A stretch of DNA of 64,000 nt from Streptomyces achromogenes (GCF_030816715.1 NZ_JAUSYH010000001.1:3472001-3536000); one strand, 5' to 3'. Shown: positions 34,247 to 43,691, counted from the first letter of the stretch. A program made the numbers and translations. Notes: generated from the letters alone by a model not told the origin.

Positions 34247-35094
34247 CGAAGCGACTCGCCTGGATCATGGAGAAGCTCAACGGCGGGCTGGTCCGCGCCT
34301 TCCTGATCGTCGTCGGCCTGTTCTGGCTGGTGCCGACCGTGGGACTGCTGATCTCCTCGCTGCGGCCCCCCGAGGACATGAGCGTCAGCGGCTGGTGGGA
34401 GGTGTTCGCCAAGCCCTCCCGGCTGACCTTCGACAGCTATCAGAAGCTGCTGGAGAACGGCGACATCACCGACTCGCTCGTCAACACCGCGCTGATCACG
34501 GTGCCGGCGACGGTCCTGGTGGTCGTCATCGGCTCGCTCGCGGGATACGCGTTCGCGTGGATGGAGTTCCCCGGCCGCGACTGGTGGTTCCTGGGCGTCG
34601 TGGGGCTGCTGGTGGTGCCGGTGCAGGTGGCGCTCATCCCGATCGCCGAACTGTTCGGCAAGATCGGCCTGTTCGGGTCGATCATGGGCGTGGTGCTGTT
34701 CCACGTCGGGTTCGGGCTGCCCTTCGCGGTGTTCCTGCTGCGGAACTTCTTCGCGGAGATCCCGCGCGAGCTGCTGGAGGCGGCCCGTCTCGACGGGGCG
34801 GGCGAACTCCGGCTGTTCGCCCGGGTCGTGATGCCGCTCGGCGGGCCGGCGATCGCGTCGCTGGCCATCTTCCAGTTCCTGTGGGTGTGGAACGACATGC
34901 TGGTCGCGCTGGTGTTCAGCGACGCGGGCAGCCAGCCGATCACCGTCGCCCTGCAGACCCAGGTACGGCAGTTCGGCAACAACATCGACGTGCTGGCGCC
35001 CGGCGCGTTCATCTCGATGGTGATTCCGCTGGCCGTCTTCTTCGCGTTCCAGCGGCAGTTCGTGTCGGGGGTGATGGCGGGCGCGGTCAAGTAG
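34243..35094 (+). CDS. Sugar ABC permease (MalG type)
   Basis: A 283-residue six-helix permease, the usual length for MalG/LacG types. The EAA loop is ELLEAARLDGAGELRLFAR. It pairs with the MalF-type subunit to form the membrane channel. GTG at 34243 overlaps the preceding stop by four bases (GTGA), which gives translational coupling. It is the last gene of the operon and is followed 12 nt later by a strong hairpin. Confidence 0.94.
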   Translation: MTKRLAWIMEKLNGGLVRAFLIVVGLFWLVPTVGLLISSLRPPEDMSVSGWWEVFAKPSRLTFDSYQKLLENGDITDSLVNTALITVPATVLVVVIGSLAGYAFAWMEFPGRDWWFLGVVGLLVVPVQVALIPIAELFGKIGLFGSIMGVVLFHVGFGLPFAVFLLRNFFAEIPRELLEAARLDGAGELRLFARVVMPLGGPAIASLAIFQFLWVWNDMLVALVFSDAGSQPITVALQTQVRQFGNNIDVLAPGAFISMVIPLAVFFAFQRQFVSGVMAGAVK

Positions 35095-35105
35095 CCGCGA
35101 ACGAC

Positions 35106-35138
35106 AGGGCGGACCGGTCAGTGTCGCCGGTCCGCCCT
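35106..35138 (+). terminator. Terminator of the sugar importer operon
   Basis: AGGGCGGACCGG (35106-35117) pairs perfectly with CCGGTCCGCCCT (35127-35138) around a 9-nt loop. Confidence 0.85.
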
Positions 35139-35251
35139 GCTCCGTTCACCCGAAATTCCCCCGTATGCCACAGAAACCGTAACCACGTCACTCCATCGGC
35201 CGTTTCCGGGCAAGGCCCTGTCTACCGCCCGCGCCGACCCATGGATGTCCC

Positions 35252-37528
35252 TTGCCCAGGTTCAGTGTCATCGTTCCCGCGTACAAGGTTCAGGCGTACC
35301 TGCACGAGTGCCTCGAGTCGGTGCTGTCCCAGTCCTGCGCCGACCTCGAACTGATCGCCGTCGACGACTGCTCGCCGGACGCCTGCGGAGAGATCATCGA
35401 CGAGTTCGCGGCCCGGGACGCGCGGGTGCGCGCCGTGCACCTGCCGGAGAACGTCGGTCTGGGGCGGGCCCGCAACGCGGGTCTGGAGCGGGCGACCGGC
35501 GACTACCTGGTGTTCCTCGACTCCGACGACACGCTCACCCCGGGCGCGCTGCACGCGATCGCCGACCGGCTGCGGGAGACGGGCGAGCCGGACGTCCTGG
35601 TCTACGACTACGCGAGCACGTACTGGACGGGGGAGTCGGTCCGCAACCAGTTCGCCGAGCAGCTCGGCGAGGAGGGCACGGCTCCGTTCCGGCTGGCGGA
35701 CCGCCCCGGGCTGCTGCGGGTGCTGATGGTGGCCTGGAACAAGGCCTACCGGCGGGAGTTCGTCGAGGGCGCGGGACTGGTCTTCCCGCCCGGCTACTAC
35801 GAGGACACCCCGTGGACGTATCCGGCACTGCTGTCGGCGCAGTCGATCGCGACACTGGACCGGGTGTGCGTGCATTACCGCCAGCGCCGCCGGGGCAACA
35901 TCCTGTCCACCACGAGCCGGGGTCACTTCGACGTCTTCGAGCAGTACGACCGGGTCTTCGCGTTCCTCGAGGGGCACCCCGAACTCGCCCACTGGCGGCC
36001 GGTGTTGTTCCGCCGCATGGTCGACCACCTCTCGACGGTGTTCACCAAGCGCGACCGCCTGCCGCGCGGCTCGCGCGCCGAGTTCCTGCGCAAGGCCCGC
36101 GCCCACTACCGCCGTTACCGCACCCCCGGCGTCCCGGTCCCGCTGCGCTCGCGGCTGCGGCACACCCTGGTCCACTTCGGCGTGCACCGCGTGTACCGGG
36201 CGCTCCAGGCGTCCATGACCGTGCGCCGGCGCACGCACAAGGCCGTGTCGAAACTGGCCATCTCCCTCAAGGCGGCCGTCCTGCAAGCCCATTACCGGGT
36301 GCAGCTGCGGTTGCCGCTGCGCGCCGACCGGGCCGTGTTCGCCGCCTACTGGGGCCGCGGGCACAGCTGCAACCCGGGTGCGTTGGAGGCCGCGTTCCGC
36401 ACCTTCGCACCGCAGGTGCGCACGGCGTGGGTGGCCCGCCCCGAGCACCGGGGAGCCGTCCCGCCGGGGCCGCGCCAGGTGCGCCCCGGCACGGCCGCCT
36501 ACTGGACGGCGCTGGCCCGCTCCAAGTACCTCGTCAACAACGTCAACTTCGACCGGCGGCTGGTCAAGCGCCCCGGCCAGGTCTTCGTGCAGACCCAGCA
36601 CGGCACCCCCCTCAAGCACATGGGCCTGGACCTCCAGGAACGCCCGGCGGCCGCCCGTGACATGGACTTCGCGGAGCTGCTGCGGGGCGTCGACAAGTGG
36701 GACTACGTCCTGTCGGCGAACCGTCACACCACCCTCACCTGGGAGCGGGTCTACCCGGGCCGCTACGAGACCCTCGAGTACGGCTATCCCCGCAACGACG
36801 TCCTGCTGCGGGCGACCGGCGCGGACGTGGCCCGGCTGCGCGAGTCCCTGGGCATCCCCCGCGGCACGGTCGCCGTGCTGTACGCGCCCACCCACCGCGA
36901 CTACCGCCGCGTCCAGCGCTGCCACCTCGACCTGGAACGCGTCATGCGCCGGCTGGGCCCGCGCTTCGTCGTCCTGGCCCGCGCCCACTACTGGCAGGAG
37001 AGCCCGCTCGAGCGCGGGACGCCCGGCGTCATCGACGTCAGCGACCACCCGAGCGTGGAATCCCTCTGCCTGGCCTCGGACGCCCTGCTCACCGACTACT
37101 CGTCCCTCATGTTCGACTACGCCAACCTGGACCGCCCCATCGTGATCCACGCCGACGACTGGGAGGCGTACGAGGCGGCCCGCGGCACCTACTTCGACCT
37201 GCGGTCCTTCCCGCCGGGCGCGGTCGCGCGCAGCGAGGACGAGCTGATCGACATCTTCACCACCGGGCACTGGCGCGGCTCCCGCTCGGCGCAGCTGCGG
37301 GCCGCGTTCCGTGAGCGGTTCTGCCCGCACGACGACGGACGCGCCGCCGAGCGCGTCGTACGGCGGGTGGTGCTGGGCGAGACGGCCGTGCCGCCGGCCG
37401 TGCCGCTCGCCGAGCGCCGTCCGGTGCCGTCCGCGGCGCAGTCGGAGGCGCCGGCCGGGTCGGGGCGTCCGCCGCTGGCCACCGTGCCGCGTCCCTCCGG
37501 TCCGCCGGCCGTCACCGAACGCCGCTGA
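35252..37528 (+). CDS. GT2 glycosyltransferase / TagF-like polymerase fusion (paralogue 1)
   Basis: A 758-residue cytoplasmic fusion. The N-terminal GT2 domain (about 1-240) has FSVIVPAYK, AVDDCSPD and LDSDD. A basic linker leads to a CDP-glycerol glycerophosphotransferase-like domain (about 390-700) with QTQHGTPLKHMG (H450), YGYPRND, YAPTHRDY (H548) and LTDYSSLMFDYANLDRP. Such proteins join sugar transfer to polymerisation of polyol- or glycosyl-phosphate units and build wall teichoic-type polymers. The start is TTG with a weak ribosome site, but the N-terminus PRFSVIVP matches the two paralogues that follow. The Pro-rich tail is disordered. The exact polymer is unknown. Confidence 0.88.
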   Translation: MPRFSVIVPAYKVQAYLHECLESVLSQSCADLELIAVDDCSPDACGEIIDEFAARDARVRAVHLPENVGLGRARNAGLERATGDYLVFLDSDDTLTPGALHAIADRLRETGEPDVLVYDYASTYWTGESVRNQFAEQLGEEGTAPFRLADRPGLLRVLMVAWNKAYRREFVEGAGLVFPPGYYEDTPWTYPALLSAQSIATLDRVCVHYRQRRRGNILSTTSRGHFDVFEQYDRVFAFLEGHPELAHWRPVLFRRMVDHLSTVFTKRDRLPRGSRAEFLRKARAHYRRYRTPGVPVPLRSRLRHTLVHFGVHRVYRALQASMTVRRRTHKAVSKLAISLKAAVLQAHYRVQLRLPLRADRAVFAAYWGRGHSCNPGALEAAFRTFAPQVRTAWVARPEHRGAVPPGPRQVRPGTAAYWTALARSKYLVNNVNFDRRLVKRPGQVFVQTQHGTPLKHMGLDLQERPAAARDMDFAELLRGVDKWDYVLSANRHTTLTWERVYPGRYETLEYGYPRNDVLLRATGADVARLRESLGIPRGTVAVLYAPTHRDYRRVQRCHLDLERVMRRLGPRFVVLARAHYWQESPLERGTPGVIDVSDHPSVESLCLASDALLTDYSSLMFDYANLDRPIVIHADDWEAYEAARGTYFDLRSFPPGAVARSEDELIDIFTTGHWRGSRSAQLRAAFRERFCPHDDGRAAERVVRRVVLGETAVPPAVPLAERRPVPSAAQSEAPAGSGRPPLATVPRPSGPPAVTERR

Positions 37529-37693
37529 ACGCCGATCGCCCCCGGGAGTTCCCCATGCCCACCGGCTCGTCGCGGCCGACTCCGACCCGGCCCTCCACCT
37601 GGCGCCCTACCGGGCGCCCCGGCCGGGTCCGCACGGCCTGAGCATCAGGCACCTCACCGAGCAGACTCACCGAGCAGACGGAGAAAGAGCAGC

Positions 37694-39943
37694 ATGCCCC
37701 GCTTCAGCATCATCGTCCCGTCCTACGGGGACGGGGGTCCCCCCGGTCGAGTGGATACGCGGCTGGGGGAGGGCCGGCTGTCCCTGGCGCTGGACTCCGT
37801 GCTCGCCCAGTCCTTCGGCGATCTCGAGCTGATCCCGGTCGCCGACGCGCCCGACGCCGTGGCCGCGGGCACCGCCGCCGGGTACGCGGCGCGCGACTCC
37901 CGGGTGGTCCCCGTGCAGGCGCCGCCCGCGTCGGGCCTCGCCGGCGTCCGCAACGCCGGAATGCGGGCGGCGACCGGCGCGTACGTGCTGTTCCTCGACG
38001 GCGACGACACCCTCGCCCCCGGGGCCCTGGCCGCGCTGGACGCCCGCCTTGCCGAGACCGGCGACGTGGACGTCCTGTACGCCGAGCACGAGCGCGTCCA
38101 CTGGTGGGAGGGCGGGCAGGACGCCGCGGCGGCCGCGCTGCCCGCGAGGATCCCCGACGGCGCCTTCGCACCCGACGAGGCACCCCGGCTGACCGGGCTG
38201 CTGCTCCCGGTGTGGGGCACCCTCTACCGGCGCTCCTTCCTCGCCGAGCACCGGCTCGCCTTCCCCGAGGGGCACTTCACGGACGTCGGCTTCGGCGGCC
38301 TCGTCACCGTGCACGCGGGCCGGGTCGCCGTGACGCGTTCGGTCGTCGTACGGCATCTGCTGCGGCGTCAGGGCGACCCGCTGAACCGGCCGGGCGAGCA
38401 CCACCTGGACCTGCTGGAGCAGGCCGGGCTGGTGCTGACCCGGGCGGCCGGGCAAGGATTGTCCGAGGACCGGTCGGGGGCGCTGTTCGACCAGCTCCTC
38501 GCGGCCGTCCTGAAGACCGCCGCGCACCCGGCCCGGCTGCCGCGACGCAGCCGCCGGGCCTTCTTCCGCCGCGCGCGCCGGCTGTACCGGCGGCACCGCC
38601 CGGCCGGTCACCGCAGGCCGGCCGGGAGCCTCGGGGTGCAGCACCGGCTGCTGGCGGCCGGGGCGTACACGGCGTTCCGGGCGCTGCGCGGCGCCAACCG
38701 CAAGGCGTCGTCGGCCGCCCGGCGCGTCCCGCGCGCGCGGGGGCTGCGCACCCGCCTGTACTACCGCAGTCAGCTGCGCCGTCGCATCGATCCCGGTCTG
38801 GCCGTGTACTGCGCCTACTGGGGCCGCGGTTACGCCTGCAACCCAGCCGCGATCCACGCCAAGGCCGCCGAACTCGCCCCGCACATCCGCTCGGTGTTCC
38901 TCGTCGAGGCCGGCCAGGCGCACACCCTGCCGGAGGGCGTCGAGCACGCCGTCATCGGCAGCCGCCGCTACTGGCAGGTGCTGGCCCGCGCCAAGTACCC
39001 TCTCGTCAACAACGCCAACTTCGAGGGGGCGGTCGTCAAACGCCCCGGCAGCGTGCACCTGTCGACGCAGCACGGCACGCCGCTGAAGAAGATGGGCGTC
39101 GAGCAGGCCGAGCACCCGGTGGTCGCCGCCGCCACCGGCAGCTTCGAGCGCCTCCTCGGCCGGGTCGACCGCTGGGACTTCAACCTCAGCTCGAACCGGC
39201 TCTCCACCGAGGTGTGGGAGCGGTCCTTCCCGTCCTCCTACGAGATGCTCGAGTACGGCTATCCGCGCAACGACGTCTACTACACCGCGTCCGCGGACGA
39301 CGTGCGCCGGGTGCGCCGGCGGCTGGGCGTCCCGGAGGGCCGCATCGCGGTCCTGTACGCGCCCACCCACCGCGACCACGACGCCGGTTCCGACTCCCGG
39401 CTCGACCTCGGGGCGCTCTGCGACGCCCTGGGCGACGACTTCGTGATCCTGCTGCGCGCGCACTACTTCCACGACGACGACCGGGCCCGTCCGCGCGACG
39501 AACGGATCATCGACGTCACGGCGCACCGCTCGTCCGAGGACGTCTGCCTCGCGGCGGACGCCCTCGTCACCGACTACTCCTCGATCGTCTTCGACTACGC
39601 CAACCTCGACCGGCCGGTCGTCGTGTACGCCGACGACTGGGACGTGTACCGCGAGACGCGCGGCGTCACCTTCGACTTCCCGGACTCCCCGCCCGGGCCG
39701 GTCGCCCGCACCCCGCGGGAACTGGCCGAGGTGTTCCGCTCCGGCCGCTGGACCTCGGCGGAGGCGGCCGAGCTGCGCGCCCGGTTCCGCGCCCGCTTCT
39801 GCGAGTTCGACGACGGACGCGCCGCCGAGCGCGTCGTGCGCCGGGTGCTGCTCGGGGAGCCTGCCGAGCACATCGAGCCCGCCGTTCCGCTCGCCCGGCG
39901 CACGCCCGCGCCCGCCGCCGCGCCGACCTCCTCGAGGAGCTGA
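37694..39943 (+). CDS. GT2 / TagF-like fusion (paralogue 2) with altered GT2 site
   Basis: A 749-residue paralogue of its neighbours. The TagF-like half is intact: STQHGTPLKKMG (H460), YGYPRNDV, YAPTHRDH and VTDYSSIVFDYANLDRP. The GT2 half is unusual. Where the others have AVDDCSPD it has PVADAPDA, so the nucleotide-sugar Asp pair is lost, while LDGDD is kept. An extra segment of about 12 residues (DGGPPGRVDTRLGE) interrupts the first helix; it is encoded by a G-run/C-run palindromic stretch. The GT2 activity may be lost or changed. ATG at 37694 follows an AGAAAGAGC purine run. It lies 165 nt after paralogue 1. Confidence 0.86.
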   Translation: MPRFSIIVPSYGDGGPPGRVDTRLGEGRLSLALDSVLAQSFGDLELIPVADAPDAVAAGTAAGYAARDSRVVPVQAPPASGLAGVRNAGMRAATGAYVLFLDGDDTLAPGALAALDARLAETGDVDVLYAEHERVHWWEGGQDAAAAALPARIPDGAFAPDEAPRLTGLLLPVWGTLYRRSFLAEHRLAFPEGHFTDVGFGGLVTVHAGRVAVTRSVVVRHLLRRQGDPLNRPGEHHLDLLEQAGLVLTRAAGQGLSEDRSGALFDQLLAAVLKTAAHPARLPRRSRRAFFRRARRLYRRHRPAGHRRPAGSLGVQHRLLAAGAYTAFRALRGANRKASSAARRVPRARGLRTRLYYRSQLRRRIDPGLAVYCAYWGRGYACNPAAIHAKAAELAPHIRSVFLVEAGQAHTLPEGVEHAVIGSRRYWQVLARAKYPLVNNANFEGAVVKRPGSVHLSTQHGTPLKKMGVEQAEHPVVAAATGSFERLLGRVDRWDFNLSSNRLSTEVWERSFPSSYEMLEYGYPRNDVYYTASADDVRRVRRRLGVPEGRIAVLYAPTHRDHDAGSDSRLDLGALCDALGDDFVILLRAHYFHDDDRARPRDERIIDVTAHRSSEDVCLAADALVTDYSSIVFDYANLDRPVVVYADDWDVYRETRGVTFDFPDSPPGPVARTPRELAEVFRSGRWTSAEAAELRARFRARFCEFDDGRAAERVVRRVLLGEPAEHIEPAVPLARRTPAPAAAPTSSRS
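37733..37776 (+). repeat. Palindromic mini-repeat inserted in the GT2 coding sequence
   Basis: GGGGGTCCCCCC followed by about 20 nt and GGGGGAGGG resembles the short palindromic repeats scattered between genes in Streptomyces. Here it lies in frame and adds about 12 residues compared with the two paralogues. The match to that repeat class is from memory. Confidence 0.55.
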
Positions 39944-39948
39944 CCTTC

Positions 39949-42270
39949 GTGCCCCGCTTCAGTGTCATCGTCCCCGTCTTCAAGGTGCAGGGATTCCTGC
40001 GCGAATGCCTCGACTCCGTGCTGGAGCAGTCGTTCGACGACCTCGAGGTGATCGCCGTCGACGACTGCTCGCCCGACGGCTGCGGCGCGATCCTCGACGA
40101 GTACGCGGCGCGAGACCCGCGGGTCAAGGCCGTCCACCTGCCGGAGAACGTGGGCCTGGGCCGTGCCCGCAACGCCGGCCTGCCGCACGCCACCGGCGAT
40201 TACGTCCTGTTCCTCGACAGCGACGACCGCTACACGCCCGGACTGCTGCGGGCGGTCGCCGACCGGCTCGACGCGACCGGCGACCCCGACATCCTGGTCT
40301 TCGACCACGTGCGCACCCACTGGTGGGGCCGCGCGGGCCGCAGCGACGCGGCGGACCTCCTCGAACAGGCCGGCGCCGGCACCTTCGACATCCGCCGCTC
40401 CCCCGAGTACCTGCGGCTGTTCCTGGTCGCCTGGAACAAGGCCTACCGCCGGGACTTCTTCCTCGGGCACGGTTTCCGGTACCGGCCGGGGCTGTACGAG
40501 GACGCGCCCGTCACCTACCAGAGCATGGTCACCGCGGAGCGGATCGCCTGTCTGGACCGGGTGGGCGTCGAGTACCGGCAGCGGCGGCAGGGCGCGATCA
40601 CCCGCACCCCCGGTCGCAAGCACTTCGACATCTTCGAGCAGTACGAGGGCCTGTTCGCGTTCCTCGCCGAGCGGCCCGGCCTCGACTGGGCGCGGCCGCT
40701 GCTGTTCGAGCGGGCCCTGGACCACATGCTGTTCGCCGTGGCCCGCCCCGAACGCGTGCTGCGCGGCGACCGCAAGGAGTTCTACCGGCACATCCGGGCC
40801 TTCTACCGGCGGCACGTGCCACCCGGTTTCACGCCGCCGCCGGACAGTCGCCGCGCCGAGATCCGGCTGCTCGCGCTCGCCCCCCACCACCGCGCCCACC
40901 TCGCTCTCGGCCTGTGGCGACGCGGCGGCAAGGCGACCAGGCGCGCGGCGAGCCGGCTGCGCGACCTCGTCGCCAGGCACGCCAAGCGGTCCTGGTACCG
41001 CGTCCAGCTGCGGCGGCCGCTCGACCCGCGACTCGCCGTGTACTCCGCCGGACACAGCCGCGCCGTGAACGGCGACCCGCGGGCGATCCACGCCAAAGCC
41101 GCGGAACTGGCCCCGCGGGTGCGGGGCGTGTGGGTGGTGCGTCCCGACGCGCTGGACCGGGTGCCGCCGGGCGTCGAGTGCGTGACGACGGGTTCCTGGC
41201 GCTACTACCGGGTGATGGCGCGCGCCACGCACTGGTTCAACGACTGCAACTGGGCCGGAGACCTGGTCAAACGGCCGGGTTCGGTGCATGTGCAGACACA
41301 CCGCGGCACGCCGCTGAAGCACATGGCGCTGGACCTCCTCGACCGTCCGGGCGCCCGGCACGGCACGAACGTGCGCGGCATGCTCCGGCGCAGCGACCGG
41401 TGGGACGTCAGCCTGGTCGCGAACCGGCACTCGGAGGAGGTCTGGCAGCGCGCCTACCCCTGCCACTTCGCATCGCTGCGCAGCGGAAGCCCGCGCAACG
41501 ACGTCCTGGTGAGCGGCGGGGCCGAGCACGGGACCGGGCGCGGGGCCCAGCTGCGCGAACGGCTCGGCATCGACGCCCGCGAGACGGTCGTCCTCTACGC
41601 GCCGACGCTGCGCGACTACCGCAGGGGACGGCACGTCTGGCGGGTCGGCCTGGAGGCGCTGACCGCGTCCCTCGGCCCCGGGCACCGGCTGCTGGTGCGC
41701 CTGCACCCGAGCCTGGCCCGGCATCCCGAACGGGCACTGGTGCTGCGCGACCTGCACCGGCGCGGCGCGCTGACGGACGTCACGGACGAGCCGCACGTCG
41801 AGGAGGTTCTGCTGGCCGCCGACGCCCTGGTCACCGACTACTCGGCACTGATGTTCGACTACGCGGTCCTGGACCGGCCCATCGTGATCCACGCCGACGA
41901 CTGGGCGGCCTTCCGGGCGACCCGGGGCGCCTACTTCGACATCACCGCCGAGCCGCCGGGACACGTCACGCGGTCCGACGAGGAGCTGGCGAAGGCGTTC
42001 ACCTCCGGCGCCTGGCGGGACGAGGAGTCGGCCCGGCTGCGGGCGGCGTTCCGGGAGCGGTTCTGCGAGTACGACGACGGGCGGGCCGCGGAGCGCGTCG
42101 TCCGGCAGGTCCTGCTCGGCGAGCCGCCGGAGGCGATGACGGCCGACGGCGACGGCCGGGAGGACAGTGACGGCCGGGAGGGCGGTGGCGGCCGCACCCG
42201 GCAGGACGGCGGCGTCGTCCGGATCCCGAAGGCCGTCGACCGCTCGGCGCGCCGGCCGCAGCTGCGCTGA
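39949..42270 (+). CDS. GT2 / TagF-like fusion (paralogue 3) with altered TagF site
   Basis: A 773-residue paralogue. The GT2 half is canonical (FSVIVPVFK, AVDDCSPD, LDSDD). In the TagF-like half two conserved positions differ from the sister proteins: QTHRGTPLKHMA replaces QTQHGTPLK, putting Arg452 where the catalytic His normally lies, and YAPTLRDY has Leu554 in place of His. VTDYSALMFDYAVLDRP is kept. It may use the neighbouring His451, have a different acceptor, or have lost polymerase activity. GTG at 39949 lies 5 nt after the preceding stop, so the two are coupled. The C-terminal tail is Gly/Arg-rich. A GC hairpin terminates the cluster. Confidence 0.86.
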   Translation: MPRFSVIVPVFKVQGFLRECLDSVLEQSFDDLEVIAVDDCSPDGCGAILDEYAARDPRVKAVHLPENVGLGRARNAGLPHATGDYVLFLDSDDRYTPGLLRAVADRLDATGDPDILVFDHVRTHWWGRAGRSDAADLLEQAGAGTFDIRRSPEYLRLFLVAWNKAYRRDFFLGHGFRYRPGLYEDAPVTYQSMVTAERIACLDRVGVEYRQRRQGAITRTPGRKHFDIFEQYEGLFAFLAERPGLDWARPLLFERALDHMLFAVARPERVLRGDRKEFYRHIRAFYRRHVPPGFTPPPDSRRAEIRLLALAPHHRAHLALGLWRRGGKATRRAASRLRDLVARHAKRSWYRVQLRRPLDPRLAVYSAGHSRAVNGDPRAIHAKAAELAPRVRGVWVVRPDALDRVPPGVECVTTGSWRYYRVMARATHWFNDCNWAGDLVKRPGSVHVQTHRGTPLKHMALDLLDRPGARHGTNVRGMLRRSDRWDVSLVANRHSEEVWQRAYPCHFASLRSGSPRNDVLVSGGAEHGTGRGAQLRERLGIDARETVVLYAPTLRDYRRGRHVWRVGLEALTASLGPGHRLLVRLHPSLARHPERALVLRDLHRRGALTDVTDEPHVEEVLLAADALVTDYSALMFDYAVLDRPIVIHADDWAAFRATRGAYFDITAEPPGHVTRSDEELAKAFTSGAWRDEESARLRAAFRERFCEYDDGRAAERVVRQVLLGEPPEAMTADGDGREDSDGREGGGGRTRQDGGVVRIPKAVDRSARRPQLR

Positions 42271-42331
42271 CACCCGGCCGCCGGACATGTGGAGAACCGA
42301 GGCGCGAAGGGCCTGTGCCGCACCCCGGCGG

Positions 42332-42375
42332 CGGCCCGGCCCGGGCGCGCCGCGCCGGCGCCGCGGGCCGGGCCG
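42332..42375 (+). terminator. Terminator of the GT2-TagF cluster
   Basis: CGGCCCGGCCCG (42332-42343) pairs perfectly with CGGGCCGGGCCG (42364-42375) across a 20-nt GC-rich loop, 62 nt after the last stop. Confidence 0.65.
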
Positions 42376-42432
42376 TCCCCCGTGCGGCCTAGCCGCCGAG
42401 AACAACGCGCCGTGAGAGGGAAGGCGCGTGGC

Positions 42433-43056
42433 ATGCGCCCCACTGTCCGCACCCCCTGGCCCCTGACGCCCTACCGGTTCGCCGGCGTCCTGCTCTGGAC
42501 GGCGATGTCCCTCGCGTACTGGCACGACGCGTACGGGCACGACCCGCTGAGCCGCACGGCGGCGGCGGGCCCGTTCAACCTGCTGGTGCTGCTGACCGGC
42601 ATCGGCCGCTTCGCGCGCGTGCTGACGGGCCGTCCCTGGGCGGCGGCGCTGGGCCTGGTCGCCATGGCCCTGGTGTGGCGCGGCCACCTCGGCTGGACGG
42701 CGGCCGCCGGCGACCTCGGTCACCCCTCGACGCTCGCCGTGGGGCTCGCCTTCTGGGTCTGGGCGGCGACGGCCGCGCGCGCGGGGGCGGTGCGCTGCCG
42801 GGTCCGCTATCTCGGCCCGAGCGGCCTCAGGAGTCACTGGGGGTACGCGTGGCTGGGCGCGCTGTACGGGCTGATCCTGCTCGTGGACCCGGTCGCGTGC
42901 GCCGCGGCGGCCGTCGGCGCGGCGGCGATCGTCGCCGGCTGGGAACGCGAGCGGCGGGCCGCCGTGTGGAGCCGGTGGGCGCTCACCGCGGCGGTTCCGC
43001 TGGCGGTCGCGTGCTGCGGGCCGTACGTCGGAGTCGTGCCCGGGGGCCGCTGGTAG
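42433..43056 (+). CDS. Polytopic membrane protein, function unknown
   Basis: A 207-residue protein with about six hydrophobic segments (YRFAGVLLWTAMSLAYW, FNLLVLLTGIGRFARVL, TLAVGLAFWVWAATAARA, WLGALYGLILLVDPVA and others). Third codon positions are almost all G/C, which supports a real gene. A purine-rich AGGGAAGG lies about 10 nt before the ATG at 42433. It follows the glycopolymer gene cluster and may belong to it functionally, but a terminator separates them. No family is recognised. Confidence 0.65.
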   Translation: MRPTVRTPWPLTPYRFAGVLLWTAMSLAYWHDAYGHDPLSRTAAAGPFNLLVLLTGIGRFARVLTGRPWAAALGLVAMALVWRGHLGWTAAAGDLGHPSTLAVGLAFWVWAATAARAGAVRCRVRYLGPSGLRSHWGYAWLGALYGLILLVDPVACAAAAVGAAAIVAGWERERRAAVWSRWALTAAVPLAVACCGPYVGVVPGGRW

Positions 43057-43087
43057 CGCGGCCTCGGCCGCGTCCGCCGCACGCGAG

Positions 43088-43127
43088 CGGCCCCCGAAGG
43101 GAGCGGGACCGCTTCCTCCGGGGGCCG
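43088..43127. terminator. Terminator between convergent genes
   Basis: An 18-bp stem with one mismatch and one wobble (arms 43088-43105 and 43110-43127, CGGCCCCCG at the base) lies between the membrane protein gene and ohr. Confidence 0.75.
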
Positions 43128-43160
43128 TCGGACGAGCGGGGCCTCGGCGGCCCCTGGGGA

Positions 43161-43574
43161 CTACTCGATGACGAGCTCGACCGGGATGTTGCCGCGGGTG
43201 GCGTTGGAGTAGGGGCAGACCTGGTGGGCCTGCTCGACGAGCTTGCGGCCGGTCGCCTCGTCCACCGTGTCGGGCAGCTCGACGCGCAGGGTCACCTTGA
43301 GCGCGAAGCCCTCGCCCTGCTGGCCTATGCCGACCTCGGCGGTCACCGCGGCGTCGCTGACGTCCACCTTCGCCTGGCGGCCGACGAGGCCGAGGGCGCT
43401 GCCGAAGCAGGCGGCGTAACCGGCGGCGAACAACTGCTCCGGGTTGGTGCCCTGTCCGTTGCCGCCCAGCTCCGCGGGCATGGCCAGCGCCAGGTCGATC
43501 TTGCCGTCGGAGGAGACGGCGCGGCCCTCGCGGCCGTGGGTGGCGGTGGCGACAGCGGTGTAGAGCGCGTCCAT
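43161..43574 (-). CDS. ohr: Organic hydroperoxide resistance peroxidase Ohr
   Basis: A 137-residue Ohr, a thiol peroxidase that reduces organic and fatty-acid hydroperoxides using lipoylated partners. The peroxidatic Cys is C56 in YAACFGSAL and the resolving Cys is C120 in HQVCPYSN. ATG at 43574 is preferred, because AGAGGG lies 9 nt upstream; at the ATG at 43583 the spacing would be zero. It is divergent from its repressor gene ohrR with a shared operator between them. Streptomyces often carries several Ohr paralogues, so a letter suffix is not assigned. Confidence 0.95.
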   Translation of the reverse strand: MDALYTAVATATHGREGRAVSSDGKIDLALAMPAELGGNGQGTNPEQLFAAGYAACFGSALGLVGRQAKVDVSDAAVTAEVGIGQQGEGFALKVTLRVELPDTVDEATGRKLVEQAHQVCPYSNATRGNIPVELVIE

Positions 43575-43642
43575 GGAATCCATCCCTCTCAAGTCGATCC
43601 GGCGGCCCGGTCCGGCCGCCTCACACCGAGAAGTAGAGCACA

Positions 43643-43670
43643 CAATTCAATTGGGCACAATCAAATAGTG
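43643..43670. promoter_or_regulatory. OhrR operator in the ohr-ohrR intergenic region
   Basis: CAATT-C-AATTG (43643-43653) is a perfect short inverted repeat in an AT-rich island of otherwise GC-rich DNA. CACAATCAAATAGTG (43656-43670) follows as a second, looser half-palindrome. AATT-based palindromes are typical OhrR sites. The element can control both divergent genes. Confidence 0.7.
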
Positions 43671-43691
43671 GGTAAGAGTTATCCTGGAGGC

